Positions 23,340-31,239 of a DNA stretch of 33,026 bases are shown here, one piece after another. The position numbers were made by a program, and so were the translations under genes. Source of the DNA: Lachnospiraceae bacterium (GTDB lineage: Bacteria > Bacillota > Clostridia > Lachnospirales > Lachnospiraceae); contig JAFXQX010000003.1 of the NCBI GenBank assembly GCA_017526745.1, positions 1 through 33,026 of the forward strand. The letters are read 5' to 3'. A model generated the notes under the pieces. That model made no database searches, had not been told where the DNA came from, and saw nothing but the letters and a program-made list of their open reading frames with translations. The first letter of the stretch is position 1. Each line of letters begins with the position of its first letter.

Positions 23340-24416
23340 ATGAAGAACAATCTCAGTAGATCAATGGTCATTGCAGTGCTTGCCCTTATCGTATGTGCAG
23401 CCAGCGGATGCGGCAGCGCAGCAGGTGATACCGTTTCCGAAAATACAGCCGGCAAGGTGCAGGCGCAAACCGAAGAAAAAAAAGAGCCTGAAGAAACAGC
23501 TGCGCCGGAGGAAACGAAGACGCCTGAGGAAACAACAGATCCTGAGGCAGCAGAGGATCCTGAAAATAATGAGGTTTCCGGGGAGGCCGATAGTGAAGCG
23601 GAGGAAAATGAACCTGATGAAGAAGCATCAGAAGGATCCGATCCCGTGCAGGATCTTCTGGACAGTTATATGAACGATCCCCAAAAAAAGGATCTCGAAT
23701 ATGTAATGTACGACGTTAATGCAGACGGGATCGAAGAGATCATCTTCACCGACAAGGGACGTATCAAGGAAATATACGGTATGAGAAACAATAAACCCAA
23801 CCTCACGATCGATTGTCCCGAATCTCTCGATATGACGCTTTATCCGAAGGGGATGCTCAGGGCACAGAGCAACGAAAAATCAGACTACGGTACAAAAGAT
23901 ATGTGGATGCAGTATTTCCCCAAATGGGGCGATTTTCTGTCCGTATTTGAAGAGCTGGACAAAGAATACTATACCTTCAGCGCTTATAACCTTAGCGACG
24001 AAGAGATCCGGCAGATCAACGACTCAATTGCAGATATAAACGACTATCCCGTATGGCTCCACGAGTGGTCCGACAAGATCAGCAAAAAAGACTTTGAACG
24101 TCTCGTCCCGAAGGATTCTCCGGTCAAGCTTCCCGAATCATCCAGTCTCTCTGACAGGGAAGCTATAGAAGTTATCCCGGAATACCTTGAATACGTCGGG
24201 GCACCTGACGGTTACGCAAATCTGCGCACAGGTCCCGGCACAGAATACGATATCGTATGCAGGATACCAAACGACGACAGTATGGAAGTTTACAGAAAAA
24301 ATGCCACCTCCGCAGACGGTAAAACCTGGCTGAAGGTGACTTACTATACTGAAGCTGATAATGAAGACGGTTATGACTGGCTGACCGGATGGATCGCCGA
24401 GTCGCAGCTGGAATAA
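23340..24416 (+). CDS. Lipoprotein with acidic low-complexity region and C-terminal SH3 domain
   Basis: The 358-residue product starts at 23340, nine bases after AAAGGAG. A signal with lipobox AASGC (C24) is followed by a Glu/Pro/Thr-rich stretch of degenerate repeats (EETAAPEETKTPEETTDPE and on, about residues 40-100). A central domain of unknown type follows. The last 70 residues form a bacterial SH3 domain (GYANLRTGPGTEYDIVCRI, then WLKVTYY and GWIAESQLE), which commonly binds the cell wall. It is probably a surface protein whose acidic linker spans the wall. The 3' end faces the small membrane gene 15 bases away. Confidence 0.85.
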   Translation: MKNNLSRSMVIAVLALIVCAASGCGSAAGDTVSENTAGKVQAQTEEKKEPEETAAPEETKTPEETTDPEAAEDPENNEVSGEADSEAEENEPDEEASEGSDPVQDLLDSYMNDPQKKDLEYVMYDVNADGIEEIIFTDKGRIKEIYGMRNNKPNLTIDCPESLDMTLYPKGMLRAQSNEKSDYGTKDMWMQYFPKWGDFLSVFEELDKEYYTFSAYNLSDEEIRQINDSIADINDYPVWLHEWSDKISKKDFERLVPKDSPVKLPESSSLSDREAIEVIPEYLEYVGAPDGYANLRTGPGTEYDIVCRIPNDDSMEVYRKNATSADGKTWLKVTYYTEADNEDGYDWLTGWIAESQLE

Positions 24417-24431
24417 CCCGGAAAACAATGC

Positions 24432-24746
24432 TCATACTCCGCTCGTAAAGATCAGGAACAATAGAAGTCCTGCAGAACATGCGATCATCATGATGATCGA
24501 GGAGATGATATAAAACAGACCGGAGGAAGATCGCTTATCCTTTCCTGCGTGCCGGATGATGCTTACAATAAGCATTACCAGATAGAATGCCGGGAACAGC
24601 AGATGCATCAGGAAGAGCGGCGTCCACTGCCACTCCTGCCTGTAGTAATACCATCTCCCATCCTTATAAAACAGCCAGATAAGCGTGATGACCGCTAGTA
24701 TCACCGGCGAAAGCACAAACATTATCTTTTTTTTCATATGATCCAT
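24432..24746 (-). CDS. Small membrane protein, unknown function
   Basis: A 104-residue protein with three hydrophobic helices (about 8-26, 42-63 and 76-100), basic ends and no recognised motif. Either the ATG at 24746 or the one at 24737 may be used; a purine-rich GAAAGAAGAA lies just upstream, better spaced for the second. It follows the 609-residue lipoprotein gene after 72 bases on the same strand and may be co-transcribed. Confidence 0.6.
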   Translation of the reverse strand: MDHMKKKIMFVLSPVILAVITLIWLFYKDGRWYYYRQEWQWTPLFLMHLLFPAFYLVMLIVSIIRHAGKDKRSSSGLFYIISSIIMMIACSAGLLLFLIFTSGV

Positions 24747-24818
24747 TTCTTCTTTCTGTCCTGTCGAACTCAGTATTCTTTATTATGGACTATGTATCTC
24801 CTATTCCGATCCCCTATG

Positions 24819-26648
24819 TCAGTTGATAAATGTGCTCATCTGCGGGTATCTGCCTGACAGTATCCCTATTTTCCATACCGCTTTCCCGGCGTTCGGAGTC
24901 TCTACGGTTATCGTATCTTCCGATATGCCCTCGGGAACCGTAACATCGATAAGCGCAGCTCTGCCTCTTGTAACATCCTCTTTGTACGATCCTATCCTGA
25001 CTCTCGAGTCATCAAAGAGAGGAACTACCGCAACCGTATTAAGAGCTCCTTTTTCGTAAGCTTCCGGAGATGGCATCCTGTTTCGCAGCATCCCGGGAGG
25101 GTCAATGATGATAAGAGCCGATGCTCCGTCTGCCATTTCCTTAAGATGTCTCCACTGTTTACCGCCTCCGAGCAGATATTCGTAATATGCCCACACAGCT
25201 TTGTCGCAGGGATCATATTCAAACTCTTTGGTAAACTCTTTTTCACGTCCGATCTCATCTATTATCCAGCACTTGGCACTTATCGTGTTTTTGTCCTTAA
25301 ATGACAGAGCGTACAGTTCCCCTTCCTGAATGCTTCCGATCTCGTGCCCCCATATATCATATATAGAGTTGTACTGCTGATATACGGCTGTTGACAGATC
25401 ATCCCCCTGCCAGATAAGGTTTGCCCCGTCTATCTGGTACTCGAAATAATCCATGAATCCGTTGGGGATGTTATAAAACAGATAGGTGCCTGTATTGGGA
25501 TTGATATGGCAGTCAACTATTATCCACTCACCCACACGCCTCGCATCCATTATCGCATTCGCTGCAGGAGCATACTCCGTGATATCCATATCGTAACCGT
25601 TAACGGTAAATGTTGTACCTTTGTATGAATACTCAGGCTCGATATCGCCCATGTAATATGAGCCGTACATCATCAGATCGATATCAGACAGCTTATCTAC
25701 ATTGCCGTCTTTATCAACGGTGACCTCGCACATCATGAGGGGATAGCCCGACTCCCAGTCATGTGTATTGATAAGGCCGGTAAGGTCGGTATCATCTGTT
25801 ATGATGTAGTGCCCTATTCCGATATTATCCGTCTCGTTAAACCAGCCGCCCAGATACTTACACTCCGAGTACTCTTCCTCGGTCTCATACGTGTGTTCCG
25901 TCATCGGCTGCAGCCACACGCCGTCTTCATCCGTCTCCCACGCCCATGCATAGAAAGTTTCATCTGTTATGACATCCGCGGGATTGTCCGTATCATTATC
26001 GCGATAAAGCAGCCAGTCATATGCCCAGTTGCCGATAGTGTCCGCTTCCTCATCTGTGTTGAACACGTACACGGATACAACGGAATCTCCGTTTCCTATC
26101 TCTTTCAGATACAGGTAATCCTCATTACCGAACGTACCAATATGGAATACTCCGCCCGTGCCTTCATTGCCGTACAGCTCCAACTCTTTAGGGATAAGCT
26201 GTCTGCAATCATCAAAATCCAGGCGAAATCCGTCCGGCTCCCCGCCCTTGTCTGCGAGATCATACTTAAATGACAGTGTGCCTGAACCTGTTGCCTTATC
26301 AGACAGCCTTGTAAACGTAAACGATCCGTCCTCCCCGATCGAAAGCGTTCCATGATCCTCGCCCGTTTTTCTGTCAAAGAGCGTCCAGTCCCCGCGAAGG
26401 TATGCAAGTATTCCCTTCTCCGAGCTCAGGTCTGCGGTTACAGTCTTGTTATCCTTGCGCTTCTTCTCCGGTTCGGATCCTGTCTTATCTTTGCCGGCCC
26501 CGGCCTTGTCTTCGGCTTCGCCGCCCTTATTCTCACTGATGTTTTCCAACTTGTCCCTAAGATCAGTGTCGGAGTTTTTTGAGCATCCCGCAAGGAGTGC
26601 GGCACTCATAAGGCAGATAAGAAATGCGGCAGATGATTTTCTCTTCAT
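24819..26648 (-). CDS. Large secreted lipoprotein of unknown function
   Basis: The 609-residue protein has a signal peptide with lipobox LLAGC (C22) and a charged Lys/Asp/Glu linker (about 25-70). A beta-rich region follows, beginning LRGDWTLFDRKTGEDHGTLSIGEDGSFTF, which resembles the lipocalin-like sheets of lipoproteins in this group. The body is rich in Asp, Tyr and Trp, with many aromatic patches that could bind carbohydrate; that is a guess. I recognise no catalytic motif. GAGGA lies eight bases before the ATG. The gene is divergent from the diguanylate cyclase gene. Confidence 0.75.
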   Translation of the reverse strand: MKRKSSAAFLICLMSAALLAGCSKNSDTDLRDKLENISENKGGEAEDKAGAGKDKTGSEPEKKRKDNKTVTADLSSEKGILAYLRGDWTLFDRKTGEDHGTLSIGEDGSFTFTRLSDKATGSGTLSFKYDLADKGGEPDGFRLDFDDCRQLIPKELELYGNEGTGGVFHIGTFGNEDYLYLKEIGNGDSVVSVYVFNTDEEADTIGNWAYDWLLYRDNDTDNPADVITDETFYAWAWETDEDGVWLQPMTEHTYETEEEYSECKYLGGWFNETDNIGIGHYIITDDTDLTGLINTHDWESGYPLMMCEVTVDKDGNVDKLSDIDLMMYGSYYMGDIEPEYSYKGTTFTVNGYDMDITEYAPAANAIMDARRVGEWIIVDCHINPNTGTYLFYNIPNGFMDYFEYQIDGANLIWQGDDLSTAVYQQYNSIYDIWGHEIGSIQEGELYALSFKDKNTISAKCWIIDEIGREKEFTKEFEYDPCDKAVWAYYEYLLGGGKQWRHLKEMADGASALIIIDPPGMLRNRMPSPEAYEKGALNTVAVVPLFDDSRVRIGSYKEDVTRGRAALIDVTVPEGISEDTITVETPNAGKAVWKIGILSGRYPQMSTFIN

Positions 26649-26686
26649 GATGATGTTCCTCTGTGATAAAACGTTTGTCTAACAGG

Positions 26687-26726
26687 ATTATATCGTATTG
26701 AAGCCTGTCACACCACAGTCAAACGT
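26687..26726 (-). promoter_or_regulatory. Probable promoter of the large lipoprotein gene with shared box
   Basis: On the minus strand TATAAT lies at 26692-26687. The box ACGTTTGACTGTGGTG lies at 26726-26711, 18 bases from it, matching the arrangement at 23214-23253 except for one base. A normal -35 hexamer is missing here as well. Confidence 0.6.
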
Positions 26727-26800
26727 CTAATCTCTCCAGGTGTAGCATTTTACGGAGAGTTGTAGCCATGCACAAAATGATGTAATATTTTTTGTATAAC

Positions 26801-26814
26801 GATCTCAAGAGATC
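26801..26814. promoter_or_regulatory. Palindrome in the cyclase leader
   Basis: GATCTC-AA-GAGATC, with perfect 6-bp arms, sits between a possible TATAAC (26795-26800) and the ribosome site of the diguanylate cyclase gene. It could be an operator or a small 5' hairpin. Confidence 0.35.
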
Positions 26815-26838
26815 AGAGTTTGTTTGCAGGAGGGGAAT

Positions 26839-28275
26839 ATGCAATCAGATTTAGTAATCAAAGAAAATGAACTTATCGATCCGTCAGACTATCCTGAGGA
26901 CCAGCGCAGCCTGGTGGATGATTTTAACTCACGCATAAGGCGTCTTACCGGTATCATCACCGGGATCGGAAAAGAGTATCATACAATCTGGGTCATTAAC
27001 GCCAATACAAAGAAAATGTATCTGTACCGTTCTACCGGAGAAAATACGAACCGTGATGCGATAGAACTGGGATTAAGATTTGACAATTACGACCGTTTTA
27101 TCGAAGAATACGTAGACCGGTGCGTGGTAAACAGCATAGAGAACATCCAGAAGGATGTGAAACTGGATGTTATATTTTCGCGGATCAAGGACGGAGAACT
27201 GTTTTCGATTGACTATATGCGCCTGGCCGATGACGGGAATATGTCCTATCATCAGATGGCTTTTGCGCTGGCCGGACAACCGGGAGAAACAGAGAATTTT
27301 ATTCTGGCTTTCCGTGATATCGACAAGTCTATCCGCAGGCACATTGCCGATAAGCGATATCTAAGAGAACAGTTGGATATCGTGGAGACCTTGAGCCGCG
27401 ATTACTACAATATCTTCAAGATCAATCCCAAAACGGGCGATGTTGTGATCTTAAAGCTTGACGGTTATGTTACAAAAGGTATGGAGGGTGCAGGCGAAAA
27501 GATATATCCCTATGATGTGCTCTATAAACAGTACGTGAAGGACCGTGTATATTCCGAAGATCAGGAGTGGATGTATGATGCCATATCACTGGACACGATC
27601 AATAGCAAGCTTGCGGATAATTCGGAGTATGTTTCCAGTTACCGTGTTATGGATAACGGCGAGGTACATTATTATCAGTTTACGTATATTCTCATCAACG
27701 CAAATATACCAAACAGCGATATGCTTGCCGGTTTTAAAAATGTAGACGACATCGTGGCCTCGGCTAAGGAGCGGCAGAATCTTGAGATCCTGGCCAGCAC
27801 CGATATCATGACAGGAATTTTAAACCGCGGCAGCGGAGAGAGAAAAGTGATCGACGCCATGGCGAACGACAAGGCGGGAATGCTCTGCATCATGGATGTC
27901 GACAAGTTTAAGGATACCAACGATGACTACGGCCATAATGTCGGTGATAAGGTGCTTCGCGGGATCGCGGATGTGCTTAAGCTTACCTTCCGGGATGAAG
28001 ATATCATCTTCCGGCTGGGCGGCGATGAGTATGCCGTTTATGTTATGAACATGGGTGATGAGGAAGCCGGCAAGACTGTAATGGACCGCGTCTTTAACGA
28101 GATTTCCAAGCTGGATGTCCCTGAGCTCGCGGGCAGCCGGATCTGCGTCAGTGCCGGTGCTGCATTCTTCAAAAAAGGAGATAAGCGTTCCTTCGATGAG
28201 CTTTATAAGCTGGCTGACAACGGTGTATATGAGAGTAAAAAGGTCAACGGAAGCGCGATAAATTTCAGCCTATAA
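26839..28275 (+). CDS. Diguanylate cyclase with two PAS-like sensor repeats
   Basis: The 478-residue protein makes cyclic di-GMP if active. The C-terminal GGDEF domain has MDVDKFKDTNDDYGHNVGDKVL, the signature GGDEY (residues 394-398) and a product-inhibition I-site RDED (385-388) five residues upstream. The last signature residue is Tyr instead of Phe, a substitution that is usually tolerated. Before it lie two similar sensor-type units, each starting like IGKEYHTIWVINANTKK and LSRDYYNIFKINPKTGD, probably tandem PAS-like folds. No membrane helix is seen, so it senses something in the cytoplasm. AGGAGG lies five bases before the ATG at 26839; the TTG at 26824 overlaps that site. Confidence 0.92.
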   Translation: MQSDLVIKENELIDPSDYPEDQRSLVDDFNSRIRRLTGIITGIGKEYHTIWVINANTKKMYLYRSTGENTNRDAIELGLRFDNYDRFIEEYVDRCVVNSIENIQKDVKLDVIFSRIKDGELFSIDYMRLADDGNMSYHQMAFALAGQPGETENFILAFRDIDKSIRRHIADKRYLREQLDIVETLSRDYYNIFKINPKTGDVVILKLDGYVTKGMEGAGEKIYPYDVLYKQYVKDRVYSEDQEWMYDAISLDTINSKLADNSEYVSSYRVMDNGEVHYYQFTYILINANIPNSDMLAGFKNVDDIVASAKERQNLEILASTDIMTGILNRGSGERKVIDAMANDKAGMLCIMDVDKFKDTNDDYGHNVGDKVLRGIADVLKLTFRDEDIIFRLGGDEYAVYVMNMGDEEAGKTVMDRVFNEISKLDVPELAGSRICVSAGAAFFKKGDKRSFDELYKLADNGVYESKKVNGSAINFSL

Positions 28276-28323
28276 ATTTTTCATAGTTTCTGTTTTACAT
28301 CGCAATCATCCGGAAGGTGTCTG

Positions 28324-29223
28324 TTATCCCTGCTTACCTTGCTTTAAATTCAGGATGATCACTGCAGACAAGATCAAAAGGATCCCCGATCCGGACATAA
28401 GTGTTAATGGTTCCGAAAACACCAGCATTCCGATCAATGTGGCTACCATAGGTTCTATAGTTGCTATTATCCCCGCTTTGCTTGCCTCCACACTCTGAAG
28501 TCCGCAGGTATACGCAAGAAACGGGATCACAGCAGTGATCAAGGCTGTCAGGCAACAGAGTGCCGTCAAAAATCCCGGATCTGCCGCATCCGAAAACTTA
28601 TCAAACATGTCTGCCGGACGGCATATTATCCATGATCCGGCAGCGGCAAATATAAAAGTATAGGTGGTGACCGTATACGGAGAATATCTCCGCAATGCTA
28701 TCGTACCTAAAATGCTGTATAATCCGTATCCTATCCCGGATCCTAGCCCCACTGACAATCCTATCGGCGTCAGTCCGCCTCCGGAGATCCCGGAAACCAG
28801 CATACAGCCTGCAAAAGCAAGAACAAGAGCCATTAGTTTCCTTCTGTCCAGTTTTTCATGAAAGAACAGAACCGACATGAGCATAATCCATACAGGTGAT
28901 GTATAGAGCAGGATCGCCGCCGTTGACAGCGGCATCATTGTGATGGCAGTAAAATAGCATACCGTAAAAAACAGGATACTTCCAAATCCAAGCCCGAGAA
29001 ACAGCGGTAAATCCCGAAGCAAAATCTTGAATCCCGCACGATCTTTTATCAGTAACACCAGCGCAAAGAGCACTGCCGCTAATGTCACCCGTATTGAAAC
29101 TATCTGTATGGAACCAAACCCATATGAAGCAAGCCTTCTGACAAAGATCCCCATACTTCCCCAAAAGCATCCCGCCAGAATGATCAATATGGATCCGACC
29201 GCGTCTTTATTATTCTTTTCCAT
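28324..29223 (-). CDS. EamA/DMT-family transporter
   Basis: The 299-residue protein has ten membrane helices arranged as two EamA repeats: the first from GSILIILAGCFWGSMGIFVRR, the second from GIGYGLYSILGTIALRRYS. It ends with the conserved ASKAGIIATIEPMVATLIGMLVFSEPL-type helix pair, so it is an inner-membrane drug/metabolite exporter or permease; the substrate is unknown. It starts three bases after the stop of a decayed surface-protein fragment and may depend on whatever transcribes that remnant. An extended -10 (TGGTATAAT on the minus strand, 29534-29526) lies about 300 bases upstream inside the remnant. Confidence 0.9.
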   Translation of the reverse strand: MEKNNKDAVGSILIILAGCFWGSMGIFVRRLASYGFGSIQIVSIRVTLAAVLFALVLLIKDRAGFKILLRDLPLFLGLGFGSILFFTVCYFTAITMMPLSTAAILLYTSPVWIMLMSVLFFHEKLDRRKLMALVLAFAGCMLVSGISGGGLTPIGLSVGLGSGIGYGLYSILGTIALRRYSPYTVTTYTFIFAAAGSWIICRPADMFDKFSDAADPGFLTALCCLTALITAVIPFLAYTCGLQSVEASKAGIIATIEPMVATLIGMLVFSEPLTLMSGSGILLILSAVIILNLKQGKQG

Positions 29224-29226
29224 TTT

Positions 29227-29679
29227 TCAAAAAACCAATATACTTATCATCATACTGATCAAACCCAAGACAATAGCTGACATTATAGTAAGTAAGCCAG
29301 TATCCTGATTTGGATCCGTCGGCATTGTAAACTCATCAGCCAGAGTTACCCAGTCGGGACCCCCCGTCATACGGGTTCTCTTCCTCCTGTTTCGGTTCCT
29401 TTTCATCCCCCGGATCGGGATCTTTATCGCCATCCTCCGTCGCTGCTTCCTCAGCTGCCTTCTCTTCTGTTTCCCCCGAAGTGCCATCCCCTTTCAGTAG
29501 AACTACATCAAATACCTCACCTGAAATTATACCACAAGCATTTGAAGTTAGAAGGTGATTAGATATAACACATCAGCCCGGCAAATCATTTACCTGCAAA
29601 ACCTCTTAACACACCCGTGCCTTTTTAATCCATTGACCGTGCAGGTCGCAACGGTTTTAACTGGCTTGGTTTTTGCATT
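29227..29679 (-). pseudogene. Remnant of a surface protein, frameshifted
   Basis: Three pieces read as parts of one secreted protein. At 29679-29590 the frame gives KPVKTVATCTVNGLKRHGCV, like the 'ATCTxNGLKRxxC' repeats of Lachnospiraceae surface proteins, then a stop. At about 29560-29366 another frame gives an acidic linker (GETEEKAAEEAATEDGDKDP, then DEKEPKQEEENPYDGG). After a run of six G (29365-29360) the third piece continues one frame over as PDWVTLADEF, TDPNQDTG and a 22-residue hydrophobic C-terminal helix ending at 29227. No start codon or ribosome site serves the linker frame. The continuous frame 29227-29487 reads as an Arg/Lys-rich out-of-frame product in its first half and is not taken as a gene. 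Confidence 0.5.
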
Positions 29680-29752
29680 TTATCTTTCAGATCACCTTCG
29701 TTTCAGTCCATTTATAAAGCGGTATTTCAATCCGGGCTATGTTGTTTCCATT

Positions 29753-29781
29753 TTGACATAATGATTCCATTATGGTATCAT
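29753..29781 (+). promoter_or_regulatory. Promoter and operator of the XRE regulator gene
   Basis: TTGACA (29753-29758), a 17-base spacer and TATCAT (29776-29781), preceded by TGG as an extended -10, form a strong promoter. A perfect inverted repeat CATAATG-ATTC-CATTATG (29757-29774) fills the spacer, where a bound repressor would block polymerase. The downstream gene encodes a helix-turn-helix protein, so autorepression is likely. Confidence 0.75.
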
Positions 29782-29810
29782 CATCTTCACATTCAGATGG
29801 AGGCCGGCTT

Positions 29811-30476
29811 ATGGATCACGCAGAGAAAAAGACAAAAGAAGGTATTCAATTGACCATCATTGAGACCATCGAGGCTCTGATGGAGGAGAATAAGATCAAT
29901 CAGGCCACGCTTGCCCGCGAGATAAATACAGGTCCGGCACAACTCAGTAAATGTTTAAGCCGGAAGGGCAACAATTATTTTGGTATTGATATGCTGATCA
30001 GGATCTCTGACTACTTCAAAGTCCCGATAGATAAGCTTCTGGGTCGGACTGTAAGCAGTCTTTCCAAAAAGCCCGGATCAAATACAGATATATGCCGCGA
30101 GCTGGTCAATCTGATGGAGACCGGTACGGTCAATGTCATAAATGTGACTGTCGAAGAGAATACTTACCAGCCGAACAAGGAGGAGACAGACAATCCCGCA
30201 AATGCATTTCGATATGAGAAGAAAAAGAGTCCGTACAAGATGTTTTACTTTTCAAACTACAGACCTCTTCCCAATACGAAGGACATGAACAAGTCAGAAA
30301 AGAAAAGGGTCGAATCCGAGTTGAATGTCAAGGGTCTGTATCATCCAAAACGGATCGAGATCAATGCCTTCATCGAGTATTATCTCAAACTACAGGATCT
30401 GTACAAAAAGGGTGACCTTCCGCAAGCGTTTTTTGAACAGGCTATAGAAGATCGCCTTAATCAGATGAGATATTGA
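29811..30476 (+). CDS. XRE-family helix-turn-helix regulator
   Basis: The 221-residue protein starts at 29811, seven bases after GGAGG; the longer frame from 29772 would begin inside the promoter. Residues 15-80 are a Cro/CI-type HTH (NKINQATLAREINTGPAQLSKCLS, then GIDMLIRISDYFKVPIDKLLG). The remaining 140 residues are charged, have no membrane helix and match no ligand-binding domain I know. It is probably a repressor of its own promoter and perhaps of the neighbouring hydrolase gene. No integrase, toxin or phage genes lie nearby. Confidence 0.85.
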   Translation: MDHAEKKTKEGIQLTIIETIEALMEENKINQATLAREINTGPAQLSKCLSRKGNNYFGIDMLIRISDYFKVPIDKLLGRTVSSLSKKPGSNTDICRELVNLMETGTVNVINVTVEENTYQPNKEETDNPANAFRYEKKKSPYKMFYFSNYRPLPNTKDMNKSEKKRVESELNVKGLYHPKRIEINAFIEYYLKLQDLYKKGDLPQAFFEQAIEDRLNQMRY

Positions 30477-30485
30477 TATAAAAAA

Positions 30486-30518
30486 ACTCTCTCCCGTAAT
30501 ACCCTTCCGGGAAAGAGT
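30486..30518. terminator. Hairpin after the XRE gene
   Basis: ACTCTCTCCCG (30486-30496) pairs with CGGGAAAGAGT (30508-30518) with one mismatch around an 11-base loop. The T tract lies on the minus-strand side (TTTTTTTATA), so as an intrinsic terminator it is best suited to transcripts coming from the right. It may still end the XRE message, whose stop is ten bases away. Confidence 0.55.
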
Positions 30519-30546
30519 CTGTCAAACATACCTTTAAAATATATGG

Positions 30547-30589
30547 TGTTATTTATGTGTTATTTTTTGAATAACTAATGTTATTTATG
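30547..30589 (+). promoter_or_regulatory. Repeats upstream of the cysteine hydrolase gene
   Basis: TGTTATTTATG occurs twice (30547-30557 and 30579-30589), 32 bases apart, with an inverted repeat GTTATT-TTTTG-AATAAC (30559-30575) between them. The arrangement looks like a regulator-binding region. No clear -35/-10 pair is visible. Confidence 0.4.
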
Positions 30590-30655
30590 AGAGCCTGACG
30601 GATTTGCATCACAAATCTATTCAAGGGCACTTTAAGAAGGCGGAAGGAGAACAAG

Positions 30656-31174
30656 ATGGAAAACGAATTACTCGTTGTAGTTGATATGCAGAATGACTTT
30701 ATCGATGGGTCGCTTGGCACCAAAGAAGCCGAAAGTCTCATATCGGATATGGCGGACTATATCAGTAACTGGGGCGCTCGGATTGTTTTTACAAGAGATA
30801 CCCACGGGAAAGATTACTTAAGTACGCTTGAAGGAAAGAAACTCCCCGTCGAGCACTGCATAAAAGATACCGACGGCTGGCAGATACGGAAAGAACTTAC
30901 CGATGCAGCGACAGGTAAGGATGTTACGATCATCGACAAACCGACATTCGGAAGTCTTGACCTGCAGGAATACGTCAAAAACGGCGGATTTGACACAATA
31001 AAGTTCTGCGGGGTCTGCACCGGAATCTGTGTCATTAGCAATGTCCTTCTTGCAAAGGCTGCATCCCATGAGACCAACATACAGGTTATCGAAAGACTGT
31101 GCGCCTGTGTTACACCGGAAAGCCATAAAACAGCCATTGAAGCCATGAAAACATGTCAGATAGATGTTATCTAG
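30656..31174 (+). CDS. Isochorismatase-family cysteine hydrolase, nicotinamidase-like
   Basis: The 172-residue enzyme has the family triad D10 (VVVDMQNDF), K95 (IDKPTFGS) and C125 (GVCTGICVISN). It also has D48, H50 (RDTHGKDY) and H67 (PVEHC), which match the metal ligands of nicotinamidases. Deamidation of nicotinamide or a similar amide is the likely reaction, feeding NAD salvage; the assignment within the family is not certain. It is slightly shorter than PncA proteins. GGAG precedes the ATG by six bases. It stands alone between the XRE gene and the oppositely read zinc-ribbon gene. Confidence 0.87.
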   Translation: MENELLVVVDMQNDFIDGSLGTKEAESLISDMADYISNWGARIVFTRDTHGKDYLSTLEGKKLPVEHCIKDTDGWQIRKELTDAATGKDVTIIDKPTFGSLDLQEYVKNGGFDTIKFCGVCTGICVISNVLLAKAASHETNIQVIERLCACVTPESHKTAIEAMKTCQIDVI

Positions 31175-31239
31175 ACGATCTGTCCATCAATATATGTACT
31201 TCTCAATCCTGCACATAGTCCGCACGGGTTTTTACAGGC

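Noticed and set aside
23301-23340. Upstream in-frame start of the SH3 lipoprotein
   Set aside because: It would put 13 charged residues before a normal lipoprotein signal; the ATG at 23340 has the ribosome site.
29227-29487. An 86-codon continuous minus-strand frame as an intact gene
   Set aside because: Its first half is Arg/Lys-rich in the way of an out-of-frame reading, while the alternative frame gives a sensible acidic linker; treated as part of a frameshifted remnant.
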